A program made the translations under genes and the position numbers. DNA of 64,000 nt, taken from positions 537,158 through 601,157 of the forward strand of contig NZ_JAPSLK010000001.1 in NCBI RefSeq assembly GCF_031180885.1, in the 5' to 3' direction. Positions within the stretch are counted from its first letter, which is position 1. Every line of letters starts with the position of its first letter. Positions 16,794-24,368 of the stretch are shown in pieces. The notes beneath the pieces were generated by a model. That model did no database searches, was not told the origin of the DNA, and was given only the letters and a program-made list of their open reading frames with translations. Origin of the DNA: Saccharothrix sp. (lineage in GTDB: Bacteria > Actinomycetota > Actinomycetes > Mycobacteriales > Pseudonocardiaceae).

Positions 16794-17969
16794 TCAGCCC
16801 AGGTCAGGACCCCGCTTCGCCCACGACCACGCGTACTTGCGGTCCTCGGACGCCAGCGCCGCCTCGCCCAGGTCCAGCGGCCGGAACGTGTCCACCATGA
16901 CCGCGGTCTCGTCGAAGTACTCGACGCCCAGCGACGCCTCCACCGCGCCCGGCTGCGGCCCGTGCGTGCAGCCCGACGGGTGCAGCGACAGCGACCCGAT
17001 GCCGATGCCCGAGCCCTTCCGGGCCTCGTAGTTGCCGCCCACGTAGAACATCAGCTCGTCGGAGTCGACGTTGGCGTGGTTGTAGGGCACCGGGATGGCC
17101 AGCGGGTGGTAGTCGACCTTGCGCGGCATGAACGAGCACACCACGAAGTTCGGGCCCTCGAAGGTCTGGTGCACGGGCGGCGGCTGGTGCACGCGGCCGG
17201 TGATCGGCTCGAAGTCGCGGATGTTGAACACCCACGGGTACAGGCACCCGTCCCAGCCGACCACGTCGAACGGGTGATTGGCGTAGGTGAACCGGGTGAC
17301 ACCGGCGCGGTGCCGCACCAGGACCTCGACGTCCTCGCCGTCCACCAGCAGCGGCTCGGCCGGACCCCGGATGTCCCGCTCGCAGTACGGCGCGTGCTCC
17401 AGGAACTGGCCCTTCGCCGACAGGTAGCGGCGCGGCGGCCCGATGTGCCCCTTGGCCTCCAGCACCAGGATGTTCATCGGCTGGGACGGCACCACGCGAT
17501 AGGTGCAGGACGTCGGCAGCACCACGTAGTCGCCCTCGGCGACCGGCAGCGCGCCGTAGATCGTCTCCACCACGCCCTCGCCGGTCTGCACGTACAGCAG
17601 CTCGTCGCCCGCCGCGTTGCGGTACAGGGGGCTGGGGGCGGTGGCGCGGACGAACCCGATCGTCACGTCCTGGTTGCCGAACAGCCGCCGCCGCCCGGTG
17701 ACCGCGTCGACCTCGTCGGGCCAGGTCAGGTCTTGCGTCTTGAACGCGCGGGGCTTGAGCGGGAGGTTCGGCTCCAGCACGCCCCGGTCGTCCTCGACGG
17801 TCTCCGCGTTCACGATCGCGGTCGGCAGGTGGCGGTGGTAGAGCAGGGCGGAGTCAGCCGAAAAGCCCTCCACGCCCATCAGCTCTTCCGCGTACAGGCC
17901 GCCGTCCGGTGTGCGGAACTGCGTGTGGCGCTTTCGGGGGATCTCCCCGACTTGGCGGTAGTACGCCAT
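16794..17969 (-). CDS. hmgA: Homogentisate 1,2-dioxygenase
   Basis: A 391-residue cupin dioxygenase that opens the ring of homogentisate to maleylacetoacetate in tyrosine/phenylalanine breakdown. It starts 'MAYYRQVGEIPRKRHTQFR', with 'VVGWDGCLYPWVFNIRDFEP', 'VHQTFEGPNFVVCSF' and 'NHANVDSDELMFYVGGNYE'. The last includes the iron-ligand Glu/His region, and another His lies in 'LHPSGCTHGPQPG'. Full length for the actinobacterial form. Divergent from the 18039 gene across a 69-bp promoter with a candidate IclR operator. fahA and an IclR regulator follow on the other strand, so the locus forms one catabolic unit. Confidence 0.95.
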   Translation of the reverse strand: MAYYRQVGEIPRKRHTQFRTPDGGLYAEELMGVEGFSADSALLYHRHLPTAIVNAETVEDDRGVLEPNLPLKPRAFKTQDLTWPDEVDAVTGRRRLFGNQDVTIGFVRATAPSPLYRNAAGDELLYVQTGEGVVETIYGALPVAEGDYVVLPTSCTYRVVPSQPMNILVLEAKGHIGPPRRYLSAKGQFLEHAPYCERDIRGPAEPLLVDGEDVEVLVRHRAGVTRFTYANHPFDVVGWDGCLYPWVFNIRDFEPITGRVHQPPPVHQTFEGPNFVVCSFMPRKVDYHPLAIPVPYNHANVDSDELMFYVGGNYEARKGSGIGIGSLSLHPSGCTHGPQPGAVEASLGVEYFDETAVMVDTFRPLDLGEAALASEDRKYAWSWAKRGPDLG

Positions 17970-17983
17970 CGTTCTCTCCGGGC

Positions 17984-18020
17984 GTTCGATAAACGGACAT
18001 CTTTGTTCATTGACCGGTAC
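17984..18020. promoter_or_regulatory. Candidate IclR-family operator in hmgA divergent promoter
   Basis: GTTCGATAAACGGAC at 17984-17998 closely resembles the GTTCGATAATCGCAC-type boxes bound by PcaR/PcaU/HmgR-like IclR regulators. A related half (GTTCATTGACCGGTAC) follows at 18005-18020. The IclR gene at 20093 is the likely binder. Confidence 0.55.
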
Positions 18021-18025
18021 GCCAC

Positions 18026-18031
18026 TAGCGT
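18026..18031 (+). promoter_or_regulatory. Leaderless -10 element (TAGCGT)
   Basis: TAGCGT ends seven bases before the GTG at 18039. A transcript starting about seven bases after the -10 would begin at the start codon. The same arrangement occurs before cydA, cydDC and pheA. Confidence 0.55.
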
Positions 18032-18038
18032 GTCAGCC

Positions 18039-18905
18039 GTGTCAAGCGCCTTCGAACTCCGTGCGCCCGGTCCACGCGGCACTCCGCCCCTGCTCGCGAG
18101 GCTCGTCGACGACGCCGCGCTGTTCCCGCCGGGCAACGCGACCATGCCCGACGCGGTCCGCGGCCACCTCGACGCGCGGGCCGGCGAGTGGGCCGGCGCG
18201 GTGGGGCTCTTCCTGTGTCCCGCGTCACGCCTGGCCGAGCTGATCACCGAGTTGATCAAGGTCAAGCCGGTGAAGCCGATCGCCCTGTCCCTCGTGATCG
18301 ACACCGGTCTGGGCGGCGTGCCCAAGGCGGTCTCGATCGTGGAGTCGCGCAGCGAGCTGCTCGCGCTGCGCATGGTCGAGATGCCCGCGCCGTCCGACGT
18401 GGACGAGGTGTGGCTGGAACGCGTCTCGGAGTTCGTCCCCGAGGACGTGATCCGGGTCGTCGAACCGCGCCGGGGCGGCCCCGAGTGGCTCGACGGCGTC
18501 CGCCGCGTCATCGAGCACGGCAGCTGGCCCAAGCTGCGCTGCGGCGGCCTGAGCAAGGAGAACTTCCCGAGCGTGGACGAGGTCGCCGACTTCCTGTCGG
18601 TGGTCTCCTCCGGCGGGGTCGCGTTCAAGGCGACCGCGGGCCTGCACCACGCCGTCCGCTACACCGACGCCGAGACCGGGTTCACCCACCACGGTTTCCT
18701 CAACCTGCTGGTCGCCACCGCCCGCGCGCTGTCCGGCGGCGACGTGCGGGCCGCCCTGTCCTCCTCCGACGGCCAGGCGCTGGCCAAGGAGGCCGGCGAG
18801 CTGTCCGACCAGGCCGCCCACGCGGTGCGCGGCGTGTTCGCCTCCTACGGCTCGTGCTCCCTGGACGAGCCCATCACCGACCTGGAAGAACTGGGCCTGC
18901 TGTGA
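18039..18905 (+). CDS. Conserved unknown protein of homogentisate locus
   Basis: A 288-residue soluble protein with no family I can name. It starts 'VSSAFELRAPGPRGTPPLLA', with the sequences 'LVDDAALFPPGNATMPDAV', 'KLRCGGLSKENFPSVDEV' and 'FKATAGLHHAVRYT' further on. Alternating strands and helices and the KxRCGG and FKATAGLHH segments suggest a TIM-barrel-like fold with active-site Lys and His, but this is inference. The GTG at 18039 fits a leaderless promoter; a GTG at 18030 is possible. Its stop overlaps the fahA start by 4 nt (GTGA), so it probably serves the same aromatic catabolic route. Confidence 0.78.
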   Translation: MSSAFELRAPGPRGTPPLLARLVDDAALFPPGNATMPDAVRGHLDARAGEWAGAVGLFLCPASRLAELITELIKVKPVKPIALSLVIDTGLGGVPKAVSIVESRSELLALRMVEMPAPSDVDEVWLERVSEFVPEDVIRVVEPRRGGPEWLDGVRRVIEHGSWPKLRCGGLSKENFPSVDEVADFLSVVSSGGVAFKATAGLHHAVRYTDAETGFTHHGFLNLLVATARALSGGDVRAALSSSDGQALAKEAGELSDQAAHAVRGVFASYGSCSLDEPITDLEELGLL

Positions 18906-20083
18906 GCTGGATCGACGACCCGGCGTTCACGCCGGACGCGCCCTTCGGGCCGCAGACCCTGCCCTACGGCGTCGTGCCCGGCGGCATCGCCGTGCGCGTC
19001 GGCGACCGGGCGCTGCTGCTGCGACCGCTCGCCGACCACTTCGGGGAGCGCCTGGCGCCCCTGCTGACGGCCCCGACGCTCAACCCCCTGCTGGCCGCCG
19101 GCCGGCCGCTGTGGAGCGAGCTGCGGGCCAAGCTGGTCGAGCTGGTCACCGCCACCTCGGCGCCGCGCGGCGCGGAGCTGGTCGGGCTGGACGGCGCCGT
19201 GCTGCCCTTCGAGGTCGCCGACTACGTGGACTTCTACTCGTCGCGCCACCACGCGGAGAACGTCGGCCGGATGTTCCGCCCCGACGGCGACCCGCTGCTG
19301 CCCAACTGGACCCACATCCCGATCGGCTACCACGGCCGCGCGGGCACGGTGGTCGTCTCGGGGACGCCGGTGGTGCGGCCGGAGGGCCAGCGGCGCTCGT
19401 CCGACGGGCCGGTGTTCGGCCCCAGCCGGCGGCTGGACATCGAGGCCGAGGTGGGCTTCGTGTGCGGCGGGCCGGTGGCGACGCGGCTGTCCCCGGCCAA
19501 GGCGGTGGACCACGTGTTCGGCGTGACCCTGGTCAACGACTGGAGCGCGCGGGACATCCAGGCCTGGGAGTACCAGCCGCTGGGGCCGTTCCTGGGCAAG
19601 TCGTTCGCCACCTCGGTGGGCGCGTGGATCACGCCGCTGGAGGCGTTCGCGACGGCCCGGGTCACCCCGCCGCCGCTGGGCAACGACGTGCTGCCGTACC
19701 TGGTCGAGGACCGGCCGTGGGGCCTGGACATCCGCATCGAGGTCGAGTGGAACGGGGTGCTGGTGTCGCGCCCGCCGTTCCGGACGATGTCGTGGACGTT
19801 CGCGCAGCAACTCGCGCACCTTTCCTCCAACGGCGCTACCGTCAGGCCGGGTGACCTGATCGCGTCGGGCACCGTGTCCGGCCCGAACCGCGACGAGCGC
19901 GGCTCGTTCCTGGAGCTGAGCTGGGGCGGGCAGGAGCCGGTCGCGGTCGGGGACGCCGAGCGCACGTTCCTGGAGGACGGCGACACGGTGCGGATCACCG
20001 CGACGGCCCCCGGCGTGAACGGGTCGGTCGTGGGCCTGTCCGAGGTGGTCGGCACCATCGCGCCCGCGATCTCGGAAGGGTAG
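18902..20083 (+). CDS. fahA: Fumarylacetoacetase
   Basis: A 393-residue enzyme hydrolysing fumarylacetoacetate to fumarate and acetoacetate, the last step of the homogentisate route. Motifs: 'EVADYVDFYSSRHHAENVG' (catalytic His and metal ligand region), 'LDIEAEVGFVCGG' (metal-binding Glu residues), 'GVTLVNDWSARDIQAWEY' (catalytic Arg/Asp and metal Asp) and 'GDLIASGTVSGPNRDERGS'. Somewhat shorter than mammalian FAH (about 419 residues), as usual for bacteria. Starts at a GTG overlapping the previous stop. No maleylacetoacetate isomerase is visible in the window. The IclR gene follows after 9 bp. Confidence 0.95.
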   Translation: MSWIDDPAFTPDAPFGPQTLPYGVVPGGIAVRVGDRALLLRPLADHFGERLAPLLTAPTLNPLLAAGRPLWSELRAKLVELVTATSAPRGAELVGLDGAVLPFEVADYVDFYSSRHHAENVGRMFRPDGDPLLPNWTHIPIGYHGRAGTVVVSGTPVVRPEGQRRSSDGPVFGPSRRLDIEAEVGFVCGGPVATRLSPAKAVDHVFGVTLVNDWSARDIQAWEYQPLGPFLGKSFATSVGAWITPLEAFATARVTPPPLGNDVLPYLVEDRPWGLDIRIEVEWNGVLVSRPPFRTMSWTFAQQLAHLSSNGATVRPGDLIASGTVSGPNRDERGSFLELSWGGQEPVAVGDAERTFLEDGDTVRITATAPGVNGSVVGLSEVVGTIAPAISEG

Positions 20084-20092
20084 GGACGCCTG

Positions 20093-20764
20093 GTGGCCAG
20101 ACCTGACCCGCGCGGCAAGCTGCCGCTGCCCGCCGGGTCCAAGGAGAGTTCGCTGACCCTGGAGCGGGGCCTGGCCCTGCTCCAGGCGGTGGCGGACGCC
20201 GAGTCGGAGGCGCCGTCGATCAGCGAGCTGGCCGCCGCGATCGGCGCTTCCCGGGCCGCCGTGTACCGGTTGCTGGTGCCGTTGCAGTCGCGCGGGCTGG
20301 TGCGCCGGGAGGGGTCGAAGGTCCGGCTGGGCCTGGGCGTCCTCCGGCTGGCGTCCAACGTCCTGCCGCAGCTGCGCCTGGCCGCCCAGCCCGCCCTGCG
20401 GACGTTGGCCGAGCAGGTGGGCGCGACCGCGCACCTGACCGTGGCGGACGGGACCGAGGCGCAGGCCGTGGCCGTGGTGGAGCCGTCCTGGACGGCGTAC
20501 CACGTGGCGTACCGGGTGGGGTCGCGCCACCCGGTGCACCGGGGCGCGGCGGGCAAGGCGATCGGGCTGTCCCCGGAGGGGCGGCAGTGGGTGCACTCGA
20601 CCGGTGAGTTGCAGCCGGGCGCGTTCGGGGTGGCGGCGCCCGTGCGGGGCGTGCCCGGGTTGCGGGCCAGCGTGGGCGTGGTGGCCCTGGAGAAGCTCGA
20701 CGGGGATGTCGTCGGGCCTCAGGTGGTCCGCGCGGCCCAGGAGGTCGCTGACGCCCTGCGCTAG
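20093..20764 (+). CDS. IclR-family transcriptional regulator, likely of hmg genes
   Basis: A 223-residue regulator with an N-terminal winged helix ('ESSLTLERGLALLQAVADAE', 'SISELAAAIGASRAAVYRLL', 'GLVRREGSKVRLGLGVLRLA') and a C-terminal IclR effector-binding domain ('AEQVGATAHLTVADGTEAQ', 'HPVHRGAAGKAI'). The effector domain is slightly short. It is co-directional with fahA, 9 bp away, and most plausibly senses homogentisate or a related acid to control the hmgA/18039 divergent promoter. The 3' end overlaps the convergent GDT1 gene by 4 bp. Confidence 0.88.
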   Translation: MARPDPRGKLPLPAGSKESSLTLERGLALLQAVADAESEAPSISELAAAIGASRAAVYRLLVPLQSRGLVRREGSKVRLGLGVLRLASNVLPQLRLAAQPALRTLAEQVGATAHLTVADGTEAQAVAVVEPSWTAYHVAYRVGSRHPVHRGAAGKAIGLSPEGRQWVHSTGELQPGAFGVAAPVRGVPGLRASVGVVALEKLDGDVVGPQVVRAAQEVADALR

Positions 20765-21354
20765 GCGAGGGCCTGCCACAGGGCCAGCGCGGCGAAGACC
20801 GCGAAGATGGTGCCGCTCACCCGTTGGATCAGGTGCGTCGGAATGCGCGCCGCGATCTTGCGGCCGACCAGGACCGCGATGCCGGCCACCGTCACCAGGG
20901 CCAGGAAAGCGCCCAGGCCGACGAACACCGGGGTGCCGTAGCGGGCGGCCAGGGCGGCGGTGCCGAGTTGGGAGGCGTCGCCCCACTCCGCGGCGAACAG
21001 GACGCCGAAGGACGTCAACGCGGCCCGGCCGAAGGAGACGGGGCTCTGGGAAGCGGAGCCGTCGGTGGATTCGTCGTCCTTGGCGAAGCTCTCCTTGAGC
21101 AGCAAGAAAGCGCCCACGCCGAACAACACCGCCACGACGCCCGCCACCACGCGGTCCGGGAGCAGGGTCAGCACCCCGCCGAACGTCGCCGCCACCACGC
21201 ACTGGATCGCGAACGCCACCGTGACGCCCACGAACACCGGCAGGGCCCGGTAGCGGGTGGTCAGGACGAGGGTCGCGACCATGGTCTTGTCCGGCAGTTC
21301 GGCCAGGAAGATGATGCCGAACGCCGTTGCCAACGCGATGAGTTCCGGTGCCAC
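20761..21354 (-). CDS. GDT1/TMEM165 (UPF0016) family Mn/Ca transporter
   Basis: A 197-residue six-helix membrane protein with the two family signatures in inverted repeats: 'FLAELPDKTMVATL' near the N-terminus and 'LFAAEWGDASQLGTAAL' in the second half. These supply acidic residues for cation passage. Bacterial members export manganese (and possibly calcium). I start at the GTG at 21354, five bases after GGAGG, rather than at upstream codons that would extend into the leader. The leader carries a yybP-ykoY-like element, which fits manganese-induced export. Confidence 0.9.
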   Translation of the reverse strand: MAPELIALATAFGIIFLAELPDKTMVATLVLTTRYRALPVFVGVTVAFAIQCVVAATFGGVLTLLPDRVVAGVVAVLFGVGAFLLLKESFAKDDESTDGSASQSPVSFGRAALTSFGVLFAAEWGDASQLGTAALAARYGTPVFVGLGAFLALVTVAGIAVLVGRKIAARIPTHLIQRVSGTIFAVFAALALWQALA

Positions 21355-21404
21355 GAGTACCTCCACGTCCGTGAACCCGGACGGAGGCAGCACGACCCCG
21401 ACCG

Positions 21405-21551
21405 GGCGTGATGCGCTGCCCGGCCGGAGGTCTCGTTCGCCCGTTCACGAGAACGGGTGAGGGACCGGATCCGCTCGAAGGCGGGATCAGTGTGTCGATC
21501 ACCTCGCCGTGATCGTCCGAAGTGCACGATCGCGGGAACTACTCCCCTCTG
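21405..21551 (-). ncRNA. yybP-ykoY-like Mn2+ riboswitch
   Basis: In the leftward leader of the GDT1 gene, the 5' end reads AGAGGGGAGTAG (minus strand, 21551-21540) and a downstream GAGACCTCCGGCC segment lies at about 21423-21435. Both are hallmark conserved pieces of yybP-ykoY manganese riboswitches, with GC-rich stems between. Its gene, a GDT1 exporter, is a classic target. A -10-like TAAAGT (minus strand, about 21566-21561) lies just upstream. Boundaries are approximate. Confidence 0.75.
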
Positions 21552-21611
21552 GCGGAACCTACTTTAGGCGACGCGTACGCGCAGGTCGACGTGACGCCGG
21601 ACGCACCGGGG

Positions 21612-21648
21612 AGGACCTTGGTCCCGGGCCGGACGGGACCGTCGTACC
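21612..21648 (+). promoter_or_regulatory. Paired DosR/DevR-like boxes upstream of cydA
   Basis: Box 1 AGGACCTTGGTCCC (21612-21625) and box 2 GGGACCGTCGTACC (21635-21648) resemble the DosR palindrome GGGACTTTAGTCCC (11 and 10 of 14 matches). They are offset by 23 bp. Box 2 is centred about 44 bases before the predicted start point, the usual place for a DosR activator site. Confidence 0.7.
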
Positions 21649-21672
21649 TGAGCGGGGCCACCCGCCCCGACT

Positions 21673-21678
21673 TACCGT
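21673..21678 (+). promoter_or_regulatory. Leaderless -10 element of cydA (TACCGT)
   Basis: TACCGT ends seven bases before the cydA GTG and 24 bases after DosR-like box 2. The mRNA would begin at or within a base of the start codon. No Shine-Dalgarno is present. Confidence 0.6.
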
Positions 21679-21685
21679 CGTCGCC

Positions 21686-23173
21686 GTGGACGTACTCGAC
21701 CTGGCGCGGTGGCAGTTCGGCATCACCACCGTCTACCACTTCCTGATGGTGCCGCTGACGATCGGCCTGTCGCTGCTGGTCGCCGGCATGCAGACGGCGT
21801 GGGTCCGCACGGGGGACCGCAAGTACTACAAGATGACCAAGTTCTGGGGCAAGCTGCTGCTGATCAACTTCGCCATGGGCGTGGTGACCGGCATCGTGCA
21901 GGAGTTCCAGTTCGGCATGACCTGGAGCGCGTACTCCCGGTTCGTCGGCGACGTGTTCGGCGCGCCGCTGGCGATGGAGGGCCTGGTCGCTTTCTTCGTC
22001 GAGTCCACGTTCCTCGGCCTGTGGATCTTCGGCTGGGACCGGCTGCCGCGCAAGGTCCACCTGGCCTGCGCGTGGGCGTTCTCGACGGCCACCATGGCCT
22101 CGGCGTACTTCATCCTGGCCGCGAACTCGTGGATGCAGCACCCGGTGGGCGCCGAGCTGGTCGACGGCCGGCCCCGGCTGACCTCGATCTGGGCGGTCCT
22201 GGGCAACAACACCGTGCTCGTCGCGTTCCCGCACACGATCTTCGGCGCGTTCGCCGTGGCCGGCTCGTTCCTGGTCGGCATCGCCGCCTGGCACCTGTGG
22301 AAGCGGTCGGCCGAGGAGCCGGTGTGGCGGTCGTCGGTGAAGCTGGGCACGTGGGTCGGCGTGGTCGCGTTCGCCGGGCTGGCGGTCAGCGGCGACCTGC
22401 AGGGCAAGCTGATGTTCGAGCAGCAGCCGATGAAGATGGCCGCCGCGGAGGCGTTGTGCCACACCGAGCGGCCCGCCGCGTTCTCGGTGTTCGCGATCGG
22501 CGACGTGTCGCGGCCGGACTGCGAGAACGTCAAGAGCGTCACCGTGCCGGCGCTGCTGTCGTTCCTGGCGCACAACGACTTCACGTCCGAGGTCAAGGGC
22601 ATCGAGGAACTGGTCCCGATGTACCAGGCCAAGTACGGCACGAACTACCCGGTGGACGAGCGGCTGGGCGAGCTGTCGGGCAAGCCCATCGACTACGTCC
22701 CGCTGCTGCCGGTGACCTACTGGGGCTTCCGGCTGATGATCGGCTTCGGCGCGATCGCGGCCGGCGCGGGCCTGCTGATCCTGTGGCTGACCCGCGGCGG
22801 GCGGGTGCCGACCGGGCGGTGGTTCCGGCTGCTCGCGCTGGGCAGCATCGCGACCCCGTTCCTGGCCAACAGCTTCGGCTGGATCTTCACCGAGATGGGG
22901 CGGCAGCCCTTCGTCGTGGTGCCGAACCCGAGCGGCGTGGACGGGGTGTGGATGTTCACCGCGCGCGCCGTGTCGAACTCGACGCCCGGCGAGGTGCTGA
23001 CGTCGTTGATCGCCTTGACGCTCGTCTACGGGGTGCTCGCGTGCGTCGAGGTGTTCCTGGTCCGGCGGTACGTCCGCGGCGGTGTCGCGGGCGTGCTGCC
23101 GGACCACGGGCCGGGTCCGAAGCCCGACCAGGCCGATCGCAAAGACGACGACGTCCTGTCGTTCGCGTACTGA
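21686..23173 (+). CDS. cydA: Cytochrome bd ubiquinol/menaquinol oxidase subunit I
   Basis: A 495-residue membrane protein, the quinol-oxidising and heme-bearing subunit of the high-affinity terminal oxidase. The N-terminus 'VDVLDLARWQFGITTVYHFL' contains the heme b595 ligand His18. 'FPHTIFGAFAVAG' and 'GEVLTSL' lie in heme helices, and the family GRQP signature appears as 'MGRQPFVVVP'. The start is the GTG at 21686, supported by the leaderless promoter; a longer reading from 21509 would overlap the riboswitch region. cydB follows after 9 bp. Expression is predicted to be induced by low oxygen through the DevR-like boxes. Confidence 0.96.
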   Translation: MDVLDLARWQFGITTVYHFLMVPLTIGLSLLVAGMQTAWVRTGDRKYYKMTKFWGKLLLINFAMGVVTGIVQEFQFGMTWSAYSRFVGDVFGAPLAMEGLVAFFVESTFLGLWIFGWDRLPRKVHLACAWAFSTATMASAYFILAANSWMQHPVGAELVDGRPRLTSIWAVLGNNTVLVAFPHTIFGAFAVAGSFLVGIAAWHLWKRSAEEPVWRSSVKLGTWVGVVAFAGLAVSGDLQGKLMFEQQPMKMAAAEALCHTERPAAFSVFAIGDVSRPDCENVKSVTVPALLSFLAHNDFTSEVKGIEELVPMYQAKYGTNYPVDERLGELSGKPIDYVPLLPVTYWGFRLMIGFGAIAAGAGLLILWLTRGGRVPTGRWFRLLALGSIATPFLANSFGWIFTEMGRQPFVVVPNPSGVDGVWMFTARAVSNSTPGEVLTSLIALTLVYGVLACVEVFLVRRYVRGGVAGVLPDHGPGPKPDQADRKDDDVLSFAY

Positions 23174-23182
23174 GGGGTTGTC

Positions 23183-24187
23183 GTGGAGACGTTCTGGTTC
23201 TGCGTGATCGCGCTGCTGTGGCTGGGCTACCTGTTCCTGGAGGGCTTCGACTTCGGGGTCGGCATGCTGCTGCCGGTGCTCGGGCGCGACGAGACCGAGC
23301 GGCGGGTGCTGATCAACACCATCGGGCCGGTGTGGGACGGCAACGAGGTGTGGCTGCTGGTGGCGGGCGGTGCGACGTTCGCGGCGTTCCCCGGCTGGTA
23401 CGCGTCGCTGTTCAGCTCGGCCTACCTGCCGCTGGTGCTGTTCCTGCTGGCGCTGATCGGGCGCGGGGTCGCGTTCGAGTACCGGGGCAAGGTGGACTCG
23501 GTGCGCTGGCGGCGGGTGTGGGACACGGTGATCTTCGTCGGCTCGTGGGTGGCGACGCTCGGGGTCGGGCTGGTGCTGACGGCCAACGTGTTCGGCCTGC
23601 CGCTGGACGCCAACGGTGACCGCGTGGGTTCGCCGTTCGCCGCGGTGACGTTGGAGTCGCTGCTGGGGGCGCTGGCGATCGCCGGGTACGCGTTGGTGCA
23701 CGGCGCGGTGTTCCTGTCGCTGAAGACCGAGGGCGAGGTGCGGGAACGTGCCCGTGCGGTGGCGTTGCGGATCGCACCGGTCGCGTTGCTGCCCCTGGTC
23801 GTGCTGCTGCTGTTGGTGCAACTGCGGTTCGGGACGGTGTGGACGTACGCGGCGGCGATCGGTGTCGCGCTGGCGGCTTTCGGCGCTCTGGCGCGGTTGG
23901 CGCTGCGGCGCGAGGGGCAGGCGTTCGCGTTGATGGGCGTGGCGATCGCGTGCGCGGTGGCGGCGTTGTTCGGGGCGCTGTACCCGAACGTGCTGCCGTC
24001 CACTTTGGACCCGGCGTTCTCGTTGACGGTGGAGAACGCGGCGTCGAGCCCGTACACGTTGACGGTGATGACGTGGGTCGCGGCGTTCGGTACGCCGGCG
24101 GTGCTCGTGTACCAGGGGTGGACGTACTGGGTGTTCCGCAAGCGCATCGGGACGCGGCACATCCCGCAGGTGCACGTGCCCCAGTAG
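23183..24187 (+). CDS. cydB: Cytochrome bd oxidase subunit II
   Basis: A 334-residue protein with about eight to nine transmembrane helices. It opens with the CydB signature 'WLGYLFLEGFDFGVGMLLPV', followed by 'RVLINTIGPVWDGNEVWLLV' and 'RGVAFEYRGKVDS'. It partners CydA in the inner membrane and stabilises the heme cluster; the complex reduces oxygen to water. Starts at a GTG 9 bp after cydA. Transcription likely ends at the strong hairpin at 24211-24242, so cydDC downstream has its own promoter. Confidence 0.96.
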   Translation: METFWFCVIALLWLGYLFLEGFDFGVGMLLPVLGRDETERRVLINTIGPVWDGNEVWLLVAGGATFAAFPGWYASLFSSAYLPLVLFLLALIGRGVAFEYRGKVDSVRWRRVWDTVIFVGSWVATLGVGLVLTANVFGLPLDANGDRVGSPFAAVTLESLLGALAIAGYALVHGAVFLSLKTEGEVRERARAVALRIAPVALLPLVVLLLLVQLRFGTVWTYAAAIGVALAAFGALARLALRREGQAFALMGVAIACAVAALFGALYPNVLPSTLDPAFSLTVENAASSPYTLTVMTWVAAFGTPAVLVYQGWTYWVFRKRIGTRHIPQVHVPQ

Positions 24188-24210
24188 GTGGCTGGTAGTC
24201 GAGTTTCGGA

Positions 24211-24242
24211 GTCGCGGTGGTCGTCGGGTCGACCACCGCGAC
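24211..24242 (+). terminator. Hairpin terminator after cydB
   Basis: A perfect 13-bp stem GTCGCGGTGGTCG / CGACCACCGCGAC with a six-base loop lies 24 bp after the cydB stop. No strong T-run follows, as is common for actinomycete terminators. Confidence 0.7.
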
Positions 24243-24294
24243 GAGCTTGTTCCCGGGGTTGATCGAGGTGCGCCCGGACGGAGGACGACGGGAG

Positions 24295-24331
24295 GGGACC
24301 TAGGTCCCGCCGGCGAGGGGACCCTCGTACC
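24295..24331 (+). promoter_or_regulatory. Paired DosR/DevR-like boxes upstream of cydDC
   Basis: Box 1 is the perfect palindrome GGGACCTAGGTCCC (24295-24308) and box 2 is GGGACCCTCGTACC (24318-24331). Both the 23-bp offset and the 38-base distance from the start of the gene equal those at cydA. Confidence 0.72.
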
Positions 24332-24355
24332 TGAGCGGGATGCGGTCCGGGGACC

Positions 24356-24361
24356 TACGGT
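24356..24361 (+). promoter_or_regulatory. Leaderless -10 element of cydDC (TACGGT)
   Basis: TACGGT ends seven bases before the GTG start, with the same 24-base gap to DosR-like box 2 as at cydA. Confidence 0.6.
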
Positions 24362-24368
24362 TCGTGGT

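Noticed and set aside
21509-21685. Longer N-terminus for CydA from 21509
   Set aside because: It would read through the riboswitch, DosR-like boxes and -10; CydA homology begins at the GTG at 21686.
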